Positions 8,047 through 15,892 of a stretch of DNA of 64,000 nucleotides are shown here, piece by piece. The notes under the pieces were generated by a model that ran no database searches, was not told where the DNA came from, and worked only from the letters and a program-made list of their open reading frames with translations. Source of the DNA: Tumebacillus sp. BK434 (GTDB taxonomy: Bacteria; Bacillota; Bacilli; Tumebacillales; Tumebacillaceae); assembly GCF_004340785.1 (NCBI RefSeq), contig NZ_SLXS01000002.1:799815-863814 (forward strand), given 5' to 3'. The translations under genes were made by a program, and so were the position numbers. Within the stretch, counting starts at the first letter, position 1, and each line of letters opens with the position of its first letter.

Positions 8047-9423
8047 CTACCACTGTTGCAACGCGCGTTCAGCATGTTCGCGCTGGTTGTAGGCGCGGGC
8101 GATGGCGGCTGATGCGGCGGCGAGGTGGTGCCAGCGGGCGGGGTGGGAAGAGTATTTGGTTTCCAGCCAGAGGCCCCAGATCATTTTGGTGATGTGCAGG
8201 GCGCGGAACGGGCCGCCGACTTTCAGGCTTTCGTGCATCAGCGCTTGGGTCAAGGCGTCGAGGTCGTACCCTTGCTGCAAGTACGCTCCGGTCAGGGATG
8301 CCGCTTCGAGACCTGTCGCATCGCGGGAGATGCTGGCAAGGATCGCGGCGAGCAGGTCCGCTTCGCTCGGCGCTTGCACTTCAGCAACATCCGGCAGCGT
8401 GAGCCAAGCGGCACGGTCGCCTTTAAACGTCCGCGTGCGGGCACTTTCCAAGGCGGTCAGCAGCGCGGGACGCTTCAGCTCGGCTGGCACCGTCTCGTCG
8501 CGCAGGATGTTCAGCAGGCAGTGGATGCCGGTCACGATGTGTTCATCGTAGGAGCCGCTCCGCAAGAAGATCTGCGAGGAAGCGATGGCCAGCGTCTCAT
8601 ACAGCGTCGGCAGATTGACGCCGGCCGCCAGTTGGGCGCCAAACAGATCGGGCTCGGTGCCATGCTCCGCCTCGATCAGCTGCGCGGCAAACGCGTCCAC
8701 CAGCTCCGCATCGACTTCGCCTTCCCAGCGCATCGGATGGTCGGCCAGGACATGCTTGGCGATCGCCGCCTGCACGCGCTCCCAATAGACAGGTTTCTTC
8801 GGCAGCGAAGCCAGATACTGCACAGCCGGACGCAGCAACGGCTCGCCGTACTTTGCGAAATCATCCACCGCCAGCAGGTCGAGCGTGCGCAGCGCGATCA
8901 GCAGTTTGTGCTCATTGCCGCCGTATTCCTGAAGCCCCATGCGCAGCAACACATGGCGCACATCGCCTCCCGTCTGGCGATAGAGGCCGACAAACAAGTT
9001 CTCCGTCAGATGCTGATACGTGCCGTCCGCAAAGTTCTTCAGCAGATCCTCTTGCGTCTCCTCCGGCGTCGCGCGCTGCACGCCTTGCACGTGCGGCTGG
9101 ATGTACGGGCCGTAGTTGGGCGCATGGAACAGGTCGAACACATACAGCGCCGCTTGAATCATCGCCAGCCGCTTGTGCCGCTCATCCATCAAGGCGGACG
9201 CATGGATCATCGGTCCCATGTTCAGCGTACCGTGCCCGATCCACGGCCCGTGATGGTCGATCCAGCGCGCCGAGACCAGCGCAAACAGCAAGTAGATCTG
9301 CTTGTCGGTCAACCCGTCCGCCTGCAACTCTGCGATCACTCGCCCCGCGTCTTCTCCGCTGCCCGCTTCGATTTTCGCCAAAAATTGCTCCAACTGCTCG
9401 TCATACCGCACTGCCTGATACAT
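8047..9423 (-). CDS. Uncharacterised alpha-helical protein (458 residues)
   Basis: I do not recognise this protein. It is predicted soluble, largely helical and without signal peptide. Histidine-rich segments near the N terminus (IDHHGPWIGHGTLNMGP) and at the C terminus (HESLKVGGPFRALH, then RWHHLAAA) could bind a metal or cofactor. The overall layout is faintly reminiscent of questin-oxidase-like helical proteins, but that is a weak impression. ATG 9423 has AAGGAG 8 nt upstream, while the in-frame GTG at 9432 lies too close to that site. It is a single-gene unit with its own -10 (TATAAT on the minus strand at 9459-9464). Confidence 0.6.
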   Translation of the reverse strand: MYQAVRYDEQLEQFLAKIEAGSGEDAGRVIAELQADGLTDKQIYLLFALVSARWIDHHGPWIGHGTLNMGPMIHASALMDERHKRLAMIQAALYVFDLFHAPNYGPYIQPHVQGVQRATPEETQEDLLKNFADGTYQHLTENLFVGLYRQTGGDVRHVLLRMGLQEYGGNEHKLLIALRTLDLLAVDDFAKYGEPLLRPAVQYLASLPKKPVYWERVQAAIAKHVLADHPMRWEGEVDAELVDAFAAQLIEAEHGTEPDLFGAQLAAGVNLPTLYETLAIASSQIFLRSGSYDEHIVTGIHCLLNILRDETVPAELKRPALLTALESARTRTFKGDRAAWLTLPDVAEVQAPSEADLLAAILASISRDATGLEAASLTGAYLQQGYDLDALTQALMHESLKVGGPFRALHITKMIWGLWLETKYSSHPARWHHLAAASAAIARAYNQREHAERALQQW

Positions 9424-9458
9424 AGCGCTCACTCCTTGACTTGGGAAGTTTTATCCAA

Positions 9459-9464
9459 ATTATA
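9459..9464 (-). promoter_or_regulatory. Extended -10 box for the gene at 8047-9423
   Basis: The minus strand reads TGTTATAAT, an extended -10 about 36 nt before the preferred start codon. No clear -35 is visible at 17 nt. Confidence 0.45.
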
Positions 9465-9501
9465 ACACATACTTTGTATAGGTGTATATATGGAAAGTTC
9501 C

Positions 9502-9535
9502 AAAAAGAAAACCAGACGATGTCACACCGCCTGGC
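9502..9535 (-). terminator. Terminator of the sigma/anti-sigma operon
   Basis: Read on the minus strand, an imperfect hairpin CCAGGCGGT...ATCGTCTGG is followed by TTTTCTTTTTGG just after the anti-sigma gene stop. Confidence 0.6.
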
Positions 9536-9545
9536 TCAAACGCTG

Positions 9546-11057
9546 CTATTTGACGGAGATCACTTTGACCAGAGTCACCTGATCCCACACATCTTTGGGC
9601 ATGTACTGAATGGTGTAGTCTTCCACTTCAATCGTCGCAAAGCCGACGGCACCGCGGTCACCGAGGTAGCGATTGGCTTCGTCCTCGTTGCGGAACTGCA
9701 GCTTGAGACCGCCGCGAACGTCGCGGGCGAGCAGCGGGAACTGTTTGGCCGATGCACGGTCGGGGATAAAATACAGGCGGCCGCCTGCTGCTTCCAGACC
9801 CGGCTGCATACGCTGGAACTGGCCGGTGATCGTCACGCGGCCGGAAAACGAAGCCAGCACAGAGTAGAGCTGGTCCTGGTCGGTCACCTGCAAACCTTTC
9901 AGCGTCATCGTGCCGATCTTGTCCCCGACCTTAGCGGTGGAGGACTCAAAGACGATGCCATCTTCGCGGCGTCCCGACGCCGGAGATCTGTCATTCGGGG
10001 ACGGGAAGCTGGTCTGAAAGCTGTACACGCGCCAATAGCCGCTGTCCTGCATCAGCTGCACGCGGGCGATCTCGCCCTCCGTCTTGGCGTCGTTGTACCA
10101 GAGCTGCACGTCGTATTCGGGCATGGCATCCGGCATCTTCGGGTCCTTGTTCAGGATCTCCCAGCTCTTGACCGATTGGCCACGCTCATTCTGCTCGGCG
10201 AGCGTCCAGTTCGCCGCCTCGTAGTCAAGCAGCACTTCGCTCTGCCGCCCCGGCGTTAACAGCGCCCACTGCAGTACCGCATTGCGGTCATGCAAGCTCT
10301 GCGCAAAGTAGGTGAGCGTCTGCTCGATCTTCGTGCTGCGGAAGTGATCGGCAAACGTGTCGACGACCAGTTTGCCGTCTTTTTGGCGGGCGAACTGAAC
10401 GACTTCGAGAAACGACCCGGTCGGAAATGGCATGGCGCTGCTCGATTTGCCGCTGCTGTGGCGTGTCTCGAGGTTGACGTAGGCGACGATGCGGTTGTCG
10501 ATGCCCGGCTTGGACGTGAGCTCAATGTTGACGATCACAAAGCGGTTGGCGCGCTCCGGGTCGGCTTCGGCCTGGATGTACTCTTTCAGCGCTTCGACCA
10601 GCTCGGTGTTCTCGGCGGTCGGTTGGAACTGAACTTGGATCTCCACCTTGTCGTCTTGCGTCGATGTGGCTTTGTCCACCGGATCTGTTTTCGGCGGCGT
10701 CACCGGCTGCTCCGGCGCGGGCTGCGGCGGAGTCGCCGGGGTCAGCTGAGCCGGGGAAGCGCTGAGCTGCTGTGCGATCAAGGTGCCGGCGGTGATCACG
10801 ACTGCCACGCTGGCTGCGATGGACGTCCAGCGGACGAAAGGCAGGCGCTTGTTGCTGCGGATGGCTTTTTCAATCTCTTCGCGGCTCGGCTTGAGCGACT
10901 TGGAGGGCTGCGGCGTGTCGATGTTGGACAGGTCATGAACGATTTTTTCCATCAGGGCATGTTCTCCTTGGCAGGCCTTGCAAGCTTCAATGTGGGCGCT
11001 GTCATCAGGGGTGAGCAGGGAGGACCAGATCGCTTTTTGCACGTCTTCGCATTTCAC
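9546..11057 (-). CDS. Large transmembrane anti-sigma factor with zinc-finger motif
   Basis: The 503-residue protein begins with a short anti-sigma zinc-finger-like region carrying HIEACKACQGE (H-x3-C-x2-C, residues about 22-29). A cytoplasmic linker follows, then one TM helix at about 79-96, a P/Q/T-rich linker (about 100-130), and about 370 residues outside the membrane. The extracytoplasmic part repeats beta-rich segments and could be the sensory domain. Its GTG start overlaps the sigma-factor stop by 4 nt (GTGA) with GGAGGTGA upstream, so synthesis of the pair is coupled. The zinc finger presumably holds the ECF sigma factor inactive at the membrane. The extracytoplasmic domain is not recognised. 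Confidence 0.8.
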   Translation of the reverse strand: MKCEDVQKAIWSSLLTPDDSAHIEACKACQGEHALMEKIVHDLSNIDTPQPSKSLKPSREEIEKAIRSNKRLPFVRWTSIAASVAVVITAGTLIAQQLSASPAQLTPATPPQPAPEQPVTPPKTDPVDKATSTQDDKVEIQVQFQPTAENTELVEALKEYIQAEADPERANRFVIVNIELTSKPGIDNRIVAYVNLETRHSSGKSSSAMPFPTGSFLEVVQFARQKDGKLVVDTFADHFRSTKIEQTLTYFAQSLHDRNAVLQWALLTPGRQSEVLLDYEAANWTLAEQNERGQSVKSWEILNKDPKMPDAMPEYDVQLWYNDAKTEGEIARVQLMQDSGYWRVYSFQTSFPSPNDRSPASGRREDGIVFESSTAKVGDKIGTMTLKGLQVTDQDQLYSVLASFSGRVTITGQFQRMQPGLEAAGGRLYFIPDRASAKQFPLLARDVRGGLKLQFRNEDEANRYLGDRGAVGFATIEVEDYTIQYMPKDVWDQVTLVKVISVK

Positions 11058-11569
11058 AGCACTTCACCTCCTTGAAGGAATAAGCTTCGCAGCCGGTCTT
11101 TGATGCGGAAGACCCGCGTTTTGACGTTCGATTCGGATAAGTTCATGATCTCCGCGACTTCGCGAACGGAGAGATCGTTTTGAAAGCGGAGGATCAGGAT
11201 GTTGCGGTCTGTCTCCGGCAGACCTTTTAAGGCTGCTTCCAGCATCAGCCGGGCATCGGCCGCCTTTTCGAACGAGGAGACAGGCGTCTGGTCGGGCAGC
11301 GGTTCGGTCTGGCGGATCTTCTTCTTGCGCAACGCATCGCGATAGGCGTTCATAATCAAGCTGTAGACCCACGTTTGCAGCGAAGAGTCGCCGCGGAACT
11401 TGGATAATTTCGTACAAATTTTATAAAGGACGTCTTGGGCCAGGTCTTCGGCGTCCTGTTGATGGCGGGTAAGCGAAAAAGAGACTTTGAACACGAACGG
11501 TTCCAGCTCATCGAGCAGGTCGGACATCGCGTCGGCGTCGTAGAGCGCTCGTTTTACAATTTCATCCAC
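11054..11569 (-). CDS. ECF-family RNA polymerase sigma factor
   Basis: The 171-residue protein has sigma region 2 (FVFKVSFSLTRHQQDAEDLAQDVLYKI, then TWVYSLIMNAYRDALRKKK) and region 4 (LPETDRNILILRFQNDLSVREVAEIMNLSESNVKTRVFRIKDRLR), with no region 1.1 or 3. This is the ECF layout. The open frame extends far upstream, but a GTG at 11567-11569 is preceded by GGAAAGGGGG at 8 nt and gives the normal family length, so I chose it. The downstream anti-sigma gene overlaps by 4 nt. A TGTAAC-N17-CGTC promoter upstream suggests autoregulation. Confidence 0.88.
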   Translation of the reverse strand: MDEIVKRALYDADAMSDLLDELEPFVFKVSFSLTRHQQDAEDLAQDVLYKICTKLSKFRGDSSLQTWVYSLIMNAYRDALRKKKIRQTEPLPDQTPVSSFEKAADARLMLEAALKGLPETDRNILILRFQNDLSVREVAEIMNLSESNVKTRVFRIKDRLRSLFLQGGEVL

Positions 11570-11623
11570 GGGGCGGGCCCCCTTTCCTTCAAATGCGTCA
11601 TCTTTGATCGTAGCATACCATCT

Positions 11624-11650
11624 GACGCAGGAGAGCAGGGAGCCGTTACA
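11624..11650 (-). promoter_or_regulatory. Candidate ECF-type promoter of the sigma operon
   Basis: The minus strand reads TGTAAC, 17 nt, CGTC. This matches the AAC / CGT layout of Bacilli ECF promoters and lies about 55 nt before the sigma GTG start, as expected for autoregulation. Confidence 0.55.
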
Positions 11651-11693
11651 TGCCCGATCAATTTTTGTCAAAAAGTAGAATGGAGCTGCCCTG

Positions 11694-11702
11694 TGGTATA
11701 AT
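11694..11702 (+). promoter_or_regulatory. Extended -10 promoter of the exonuclease gene
   Basis: TGGTATAAT is a perfect extended -10 (TGnTATAAT) 33 nt before the TTG start. No strong -35 is present, as is usual for this promoter class. Confidence 0.55.
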
Positions 11703-11734
11703 AGACAAGATAATGGAGAGCGGAGGGAGTCACT

Positions 11735-12622
11735 TTGAAAAACTCGAACTTTTTGATCGTGGATGGCAGTTCGATGCTGGTGCGGGCGTATTTTGCTTCG
11801 GCGTTTTCCGGGCGCATCATGCGTTCGTCCAGCGGGGTGTATACGAACGGCGTCTTTGGGTTTCTGAACATGATGCTCAGCGCGGTGGAGAAGATGCAGC
11901 CGACGCATCTGTTCGTGGCCTGGGACGTGTCGCGCGATACGTTCCGCCGCGAGCTGTTCCCGCAGTACAAAGGCACGCGCGGAGAATTGCCGGACGAGCT
12001 GCACCCGCAGTTTGAAACGATGAAAGAAGTGCTGGCGGCGATCGGCGTGCCGCAGCATTTTGATGAGAAGTACGAAGCGGACGACATCATCGGCACCCTG
12101 GCCTATCAGGCGTCCGACGCCGGGCACAAAGTGCTGGTGCTGACCGGCGACCGCGATGCGCTGCAACTGGTCCGAAGCGGCGTGACGGTGGCGATCATGA
12201 AAAAGGGCATCACGGAGATGGAGATGTATACGCCGGCCTCCCTGTTTGAGACGTGGGGCTTGACCGCGTCGCAGATCATCGACTTGAAAGGCCTGATGGG
12301 CGATACGAGCGACAACATCCCGGGCGTGCCGGGCATCGGCGAGAAGACGGCGAAGAAGCTGTTGCTGGAATACGGCACGGTGGAGAACCTGATCGAGAAC
12401 CGCCATCTGCTGAAAGGCAAGATGAAGGAGAAGATCGAAGAGCATCAGGAGATCGCCATGCTCAGCAAGCGTTTGGCGACGATCGTCACCGACGTGCCGA
12501 TGGTGCACGGCGTGGAAGACTGCAAGCTGTCGTTCAAGATGGAGTCGGCGAAGGAGAAGCTGAAAGAGCTGGATCTGAACCGCTTTGTTGCGAATCTGGA
12601 GCGTCTGATACAGGTCGGGTAG
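11735..12622 (+). CDS. 5'-3' exonuclease (PolI-like flap nuclease domain protein)
   Basis: The 295-residue stand-alone homologue of the DNA polymerase I 5' nuclease domain begins FLIVDGSSMLVRAYFA and carries the acidic metal ligands in FVAWDVSRDTFRRELFPQYK, YEADDIIGTLA and LTGDRDALQL. A helix-hairpin-helix (GVPGIGEKTAKKLL) lies near residue 195. Such proteins process flaps, Okazaki fragments and R-loops. Bacilli have a comparable stand-alone protein (YpcP) besides PolA. The start is TTG 11735 with GGAGGGA upstream. It is a single-gene unit between an extended -10 promoter and a terminator. Confidence 0.9.
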   Translation: MKNSNFLIVDGSSMLVRAYFASAFSGRIMRSSSGVYTNGVFGFLNMMLSAVEKMQPTHLFVAWDVSRDTFRRELFPQYKGTRGELPDELHPQFETMKEVLAAIGVPQHFDEKYEADDIIGTLAYQASDAGHKVLVLTGDRDALQLVRSGVTVAIMKKGITEMEMYTPASLFETWGLTASQIIDLKGLMGDTSDNIPGVPGIGEKTAKKLLLEYGTVENLIENRHLLKGKMKEKIEEHQEIAMLSKRLATIVTDVPMVHGVEDCKLSFKMESAKEKLKELDLNRFVANLERLIQVG

Positions 12623-12642
12623 AGATCTGGAAAACATTTTGC

Positions 12643-12679
12643 AAAAAGACCATCAAGGAAGTTGCTTGGTGGTCTTTTC
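12643..12679 (+). terminator. Terminator after the exonuclease gene
   Basis: The stem AAAAGACCAtCAAG / CTTGgTGGTCTTTT with a 7-nt loop ends in a T-rich tail. Confidence 0.8.
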
Positions 12680-12726
12680 TATTGAGTGCGAGTAATGGTA
12701 AGGTGGAAGACAGAGGTGATGAACGG

Positions 12727-13593
12727 ATGAGCAGGGAACTGGAGTTTGGCCGAGTGGCCGTTGAAGCGCTGCAGGTGCTGGCAGATGCAGTTGAGCAGGA
12801 TGCGACCCGGCGCGGGGCCGGTGAGCGGCAGGCGGAGTCATTTTTGGCAGGACAAGTGTCGGCGTGGCTGGAGCAGTATGCAGGTGCCCCGCTATGGGAG
12901 CGGCGCAAAGAGCTGGGCTTGCAGCTGCGCTCCGAGCTGATGGACCTGCTCAGCGGCATGGAGCCGCAGTTGGCGACCGCCTTGCTGTGCGGATTGCCCG
13001 GTGCGGCACGGCGCGGGTATTCGGCGCAGCGGTTGGCCGGGAGTCTCGGCGTGGAGGCGGTGCAGATCGCCGCGTGGGAAGCGCAGGCGTATGCCCGGCT
13101 TGGCGAGCTCGCGACAGAGCGGACGCCGCTGTTGGCGTTTTTGCAAGCGCGGGTTGGCGAAGGCGGGGAAGCGAGCTATGGGGCGCAGACCGATTCATTA
13201 GAAGTTAGCACACAGGATACTAGCCATCATGCCGAGGGATTGCAAAATTCTATGGTGAGTCAGGATGGTTGCGGGTCGCATGAAGCTGGCCGATTTGTGT
13301 CGGACGTGACGCTTGCTACTGTGCGCCAAGCGGAAGTTTCCCCGAGCGCACTGTCTGCTGAAGCCGTTGCAGGATTGCTGAAGTCTGCCCGGGCCGAGGC
13401 CGATTTTGACCTGCGCACGTTTGTGAGCGCCGGTTTGGAGCTGCGCATTCGACAGGCGTTTCATCGTTTCGGCCGGAGTGAGCAGGAGCAGGTCGAGTCG
13501 CTTTTTTCAGAAGAAGAGCGGGCAGCCGTGGCGCTGATCGGCGCACGGATGACGCTTGAGATGAACGGAGAGGAGGAGACGGCAGATGGTTGA
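12727..13593 (+). CDS. Unknown protein with a sigma-region-4-like helix-turn-helix
   Basis: I do not recognise this 288-residue protein as a named family. Residues 97-128 (RGYSAQRLAGSLGVEAVQ, then WEAQAYARLGEL) resemble sigma-70 region 4, where a YT-x-EEIA-x-x-LGVS helix-turn-helix is followed by Q-x-E-x-x-A-x-x-K-L. No region 2 is visible. The N terminus (1-90) is helical and acidic. A low-complexity stretch (about 150-195) links to a helical C terminus. ATG 12727 has AGAGGTG upstream. The gene overlaps recQ by 8 nt, so it is translationally coupled. In Bacillus an unrelated-looking gene (ypbB) also precedes a RecQ homologue. Confidence 0.6.
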   Translation: MSRELEFGRVAVEALQVLADAVEQDATRRGAGERQAESFLAGQVSAWLEQYAGAPLWERRKELGLQLRSELMDLLSGMEPQLATALLCGLPGAARRGYSAQRLAGSLGVEAVQIAAWEAQAYARLGELATERTPLLAFLQARVGEGGEASYGAQTDSLEVSTQDTSHHAEGLQNSMVSQDGCGSHEAGRFVSDVTLATVRQAEVSPSALSAEAVAGLLKSARAEADFDLRTFVSAGLELRIRQAFHRFGRSEQEQVESLFSEEERAAVALIGARMTLEMNGEEETADG

Positions 13594-15502
13594 TTTGCGG
13601 GAAACGCTGCAGCAGCTGTTCGGCTTTGAGGATTTTCGCGGGGCGCAGCGGGAGATCATCGAGGCGCTGATGGACGGGGAAGACGTGCTGGGCATCATGA
13701 CGACCGGGGCGGGCAAATCGCTCTGTTATCAGTTGCCTGCGATGATTCTGCCCGGCGTGACGCTCGTCATCTCGCCTTTGATCGCGCTGATGCAGGACCA
13801 GGTCGACCAGATGCACCGCCGGGGGATGCTCGAAGCGACCTTCATCAACTCCTCACTGCCCCCGTCCGAGGTGCGCAACCGCATGGAGGGCATGCGCGTC
13901 GGCGGCTACAAAATCGTCTATGTCGCCCCCGAACGCCTGCGCAGTCAGGAGTTTTTGCACTTGCTGCTCGACATTCCGATCTCGCTCTTGGTCGTCGACG
14001 AAGCGCACTGCATCTCCGAATGGGGACATGACTTCCGTACCGACTACCTGCAGATCGGCGTGGTCAGAGAAAAGCTCGGCAACGTGCCGGTGCTCGCGCT
14101 GACCGCGACGGCGACGCGGGAGGTGCAGGAAGACATCCTGATCCACCTGAGGATGCAGAACTGCCAGCAATTCGTGACCGGATTCGACCGCCCGAATATC
14201 TCCTTTGTCTTTCAGTGCGAGGCGACACGCGAGGACAAGTACCGCGAAGCTTTGGCGTTTTTGCGGAAACAGCGGGGTGCAGGGATCATCTACAGCTCCT
14301 CGCGCAATGAGTGCGAAGAGGTGGCGCGCTTCCTGCAACGGGCATTGCCGGACGACTCGATCGCCTTTTACCACGCCGGCCTGTATCCGGAGGAACGCAA
14401 GCAGGTGCAGGACGAGTTCATGCAGGGGCGGATTCGCATCGTCGTGGCGACCAACGCATTTGGCATGGGCATCGACAAGCCGGACATCCGCTTCGTGCTG
14501 CATCTGCACGTGCCGTCGTCCGTCGAAGGCTACTATCAGGAGGCAGGGCGTGCCGGGCGCGATGGCAAGCCGTCTCTGTGCATGACGATCTACAACGAGC
14601 AGGACCGGGCGATTCACCATTTCTTTATGAAGCGGGAGTTTCCGACCGAGAAGGAATTCGACACCGCCTGCCACATGTTCCACGCAGGCATCGGCGAAGA
14701 CGGTCTGTTCCGCGGCTCATGGCGGGAGATGCTGCGCTGGCCGGGGCTGGACGATGACAAGCTGTCCCTGCTCGTCCACCACTGGGAGAACAGCGGCGGC
14801 TTGGAGATGATCGACTTCACCGGCGACAACGTGGTCGCCCGCGTCGATCTGGAGCGGATTCGCAGCCGCAGTCTCGACGTGATGCATGCGATTGAGCGGC
14901 TGAAACTGCGCCGCTTCGGCAAGCTGAACCGCATGGTCGAGCTGCTGCGCGCTCCCGTGTGTCATCGCGAAGGGATCTTGAGCTACTTTGGCGAGCATCT
15001 GCGCGTGCGTCCCGAGATCTGCTGCGATGTGTGCAACGCCGAGCTGAAGCTCAACCCGTCGCTGATCGATGCCACCCTTGGCGCACTGGATTGGCAGCAG
15101 ATTCTGGATGACCTGTTGCCAGAAGCTGTGCTCGACCCGCGAGTGGCTACCAATGTGTCGCTGTCCATGACGGAGGGCGAAGAAGCGTACCGCGTCGGCC
15201 AACAGAAGAACTTAGACGAACTGCCGCGACTGTACGAACTGCTCCAATCCCCGTCGGTGACGACAAGGCGGATGGCATGTTCCGCCATCGGCAAGATCGG
15301 TGCGCCGCAAGCTGCCCCGTATCTGCTGCCGATGCTGCAGGACAGCAATCCGCAGGTGCGGCAGTATGCGTTAAAAGCGCTGGAGAAGATCGGCGACCGC
15401 CGTTGTGTACCGGCGGTGGCAGCCCTTTTGCGACGCGAGGAGAAAGAGTACAATATAAGACAGGCCCGCCAGATGCTGGCAAATTGGGGAGAGGGGTTTT
15501 AA
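13586..15502 (+). CDS. recQ: RecQ-family ATP-dependent DNA helicase with C-terminal HEAT repeats
   Basis: The 638-residue superfamily 2 helicase unwinds DNA 3'-5' in repair and recombination. The N terminus has FGFEDFRGAQREII (motif 0), Walker A MTTGAGKSLCYQLPA near 33-47 and VVDEAHCISEWGHDFR. The second RecA-like domain has NAFGMGIDKPDIR and QEAGRAGRDG (motif VI). A cysteine cluster (APVCHREG... then CCDVC near 480) marks the RecQ zinc-binding domain. There is no HRDC domain. Instead residues about 550-635 form PBS-lyase/HEAT-like repeats (SAIGKIGAPQAAPYLLPML, ALKALEKIGDRRCVPAVAAL). It overlaps the upstream regulator-like gene by 8 nt. Confidence 0.9.
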   Translation: MVDLRETLQQLFGFEDFRGAQREIIEALMDGEDVLGIMTTGAGKSLCYQLPAMILPGVTLVISPLIALMQDQVDQMHRRGMLEATFINSSLPPSEVRNRMEGMRVGGYKIVYVAPERLRSQEFLHLLLDIPISLLVVDEAHCISEWGHDFRTDYLQIGVVREKLGNVPVLALTATATREVQEDILIHLRMQNCQQFVTGFDRPNISFVFQCEATREDKYREALAFLRKQRGAGIIYSSSRNECEEVARFLQRALPDDSIAFYHAGLYPEERKQVQDEFMQGRIRIVVATNAFGMGIDKPDIRFVLHLHVPSSVEGYYQEAGRAGRDGKPSLCMTIYNEQDRAIHHFFMKREFPTEKEFDTACHMFHAGIGEDGLFRGSWREMLRWPGLDDDKLSLLVHHWENSGGLEMIDFTGDNVVARVDLERIRSRSLDVMHAIERLKLRRFGKLNRMVELLRAPVCHREGILSYFGEHLRVRPEICCDVCNAELKLNPSLIDATLGALDWQQILDDLLPEAVLDPRVATNVSLSMTEGEEAYRVGQQKNLDELPRLYELLQSPSVTTRRMACSAIGKIGAPQAAPYLLPMLQDSNPQVRQYALKALEKIGDRRCVPAVAALLRREEKEYNIRQARQMLANWGEGF

Positions 15503-15505
15503 ACA

Positions 15506-15871
15506 ATGGCTGTGGATAACAAGTTTTCCGATCAGGTGACGACTGTGGGCGAACTGAAGAAGTATGTGGAAGACTTCGTGGTGGCTCGTAACTGGACTCG
15601 TTCGCATTCGCCGAAGAACCTCGCGATGTCGATCGCGATTGAAGCGGCGGAGATCATGGAGCATTTCCAATGGGGCGACCGCGAAGATTTTACGCCGGAG
15701 TTGCTCGGCCCGGAAAAGATCGACGAGATCCGCATGGAAGTGGCCGATGTGATGATTTACATGCTGAGCTTCTGCCGCGCGCTGGGTATCGATCTTGCCG
15801 AGGCGGTTCAATCGAAACAGGAGAAAAATGAGGTACGGTTCCCAGTCGACGTTGTGCGTTTTGTGGAATAG
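15506..15871 (+). CDS. MazG-like nucleotide pyrophosphohydrolase
   Basis: The 121-residue all-alpha NTP pyrophosphatase is of the short MazG-like type. The metal-binding helices are visible as SIAIEAAEIMEHFQWG (E-x-x-E) and EVADVMIYML (E-x-x-D). Members hydrolyse non-canonical or damaged nucleoside triphosphates to monophosphates. The gene starts 3 nt after recQ and is followed after 21 nt by rlmD, so it belongs to this repair/housekeeping operon. The upstream GAGAGGGG serves as ribosome site. Confidence 0.85.
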   Translation: MAVDNKFSDQVTTVGELKKYVEDFVVARNWTRSHSPKNLAMSIAIEAAEIMEHFQWGDREDFTPELLGPEKIDEIRMEVADVMIYMLSFCRALGIDLAEAVQSKQEKNEVRFPVDVVRFVE

Positions 15872-15892
15872 TTTGTGGATGGAGGTCAGGTT

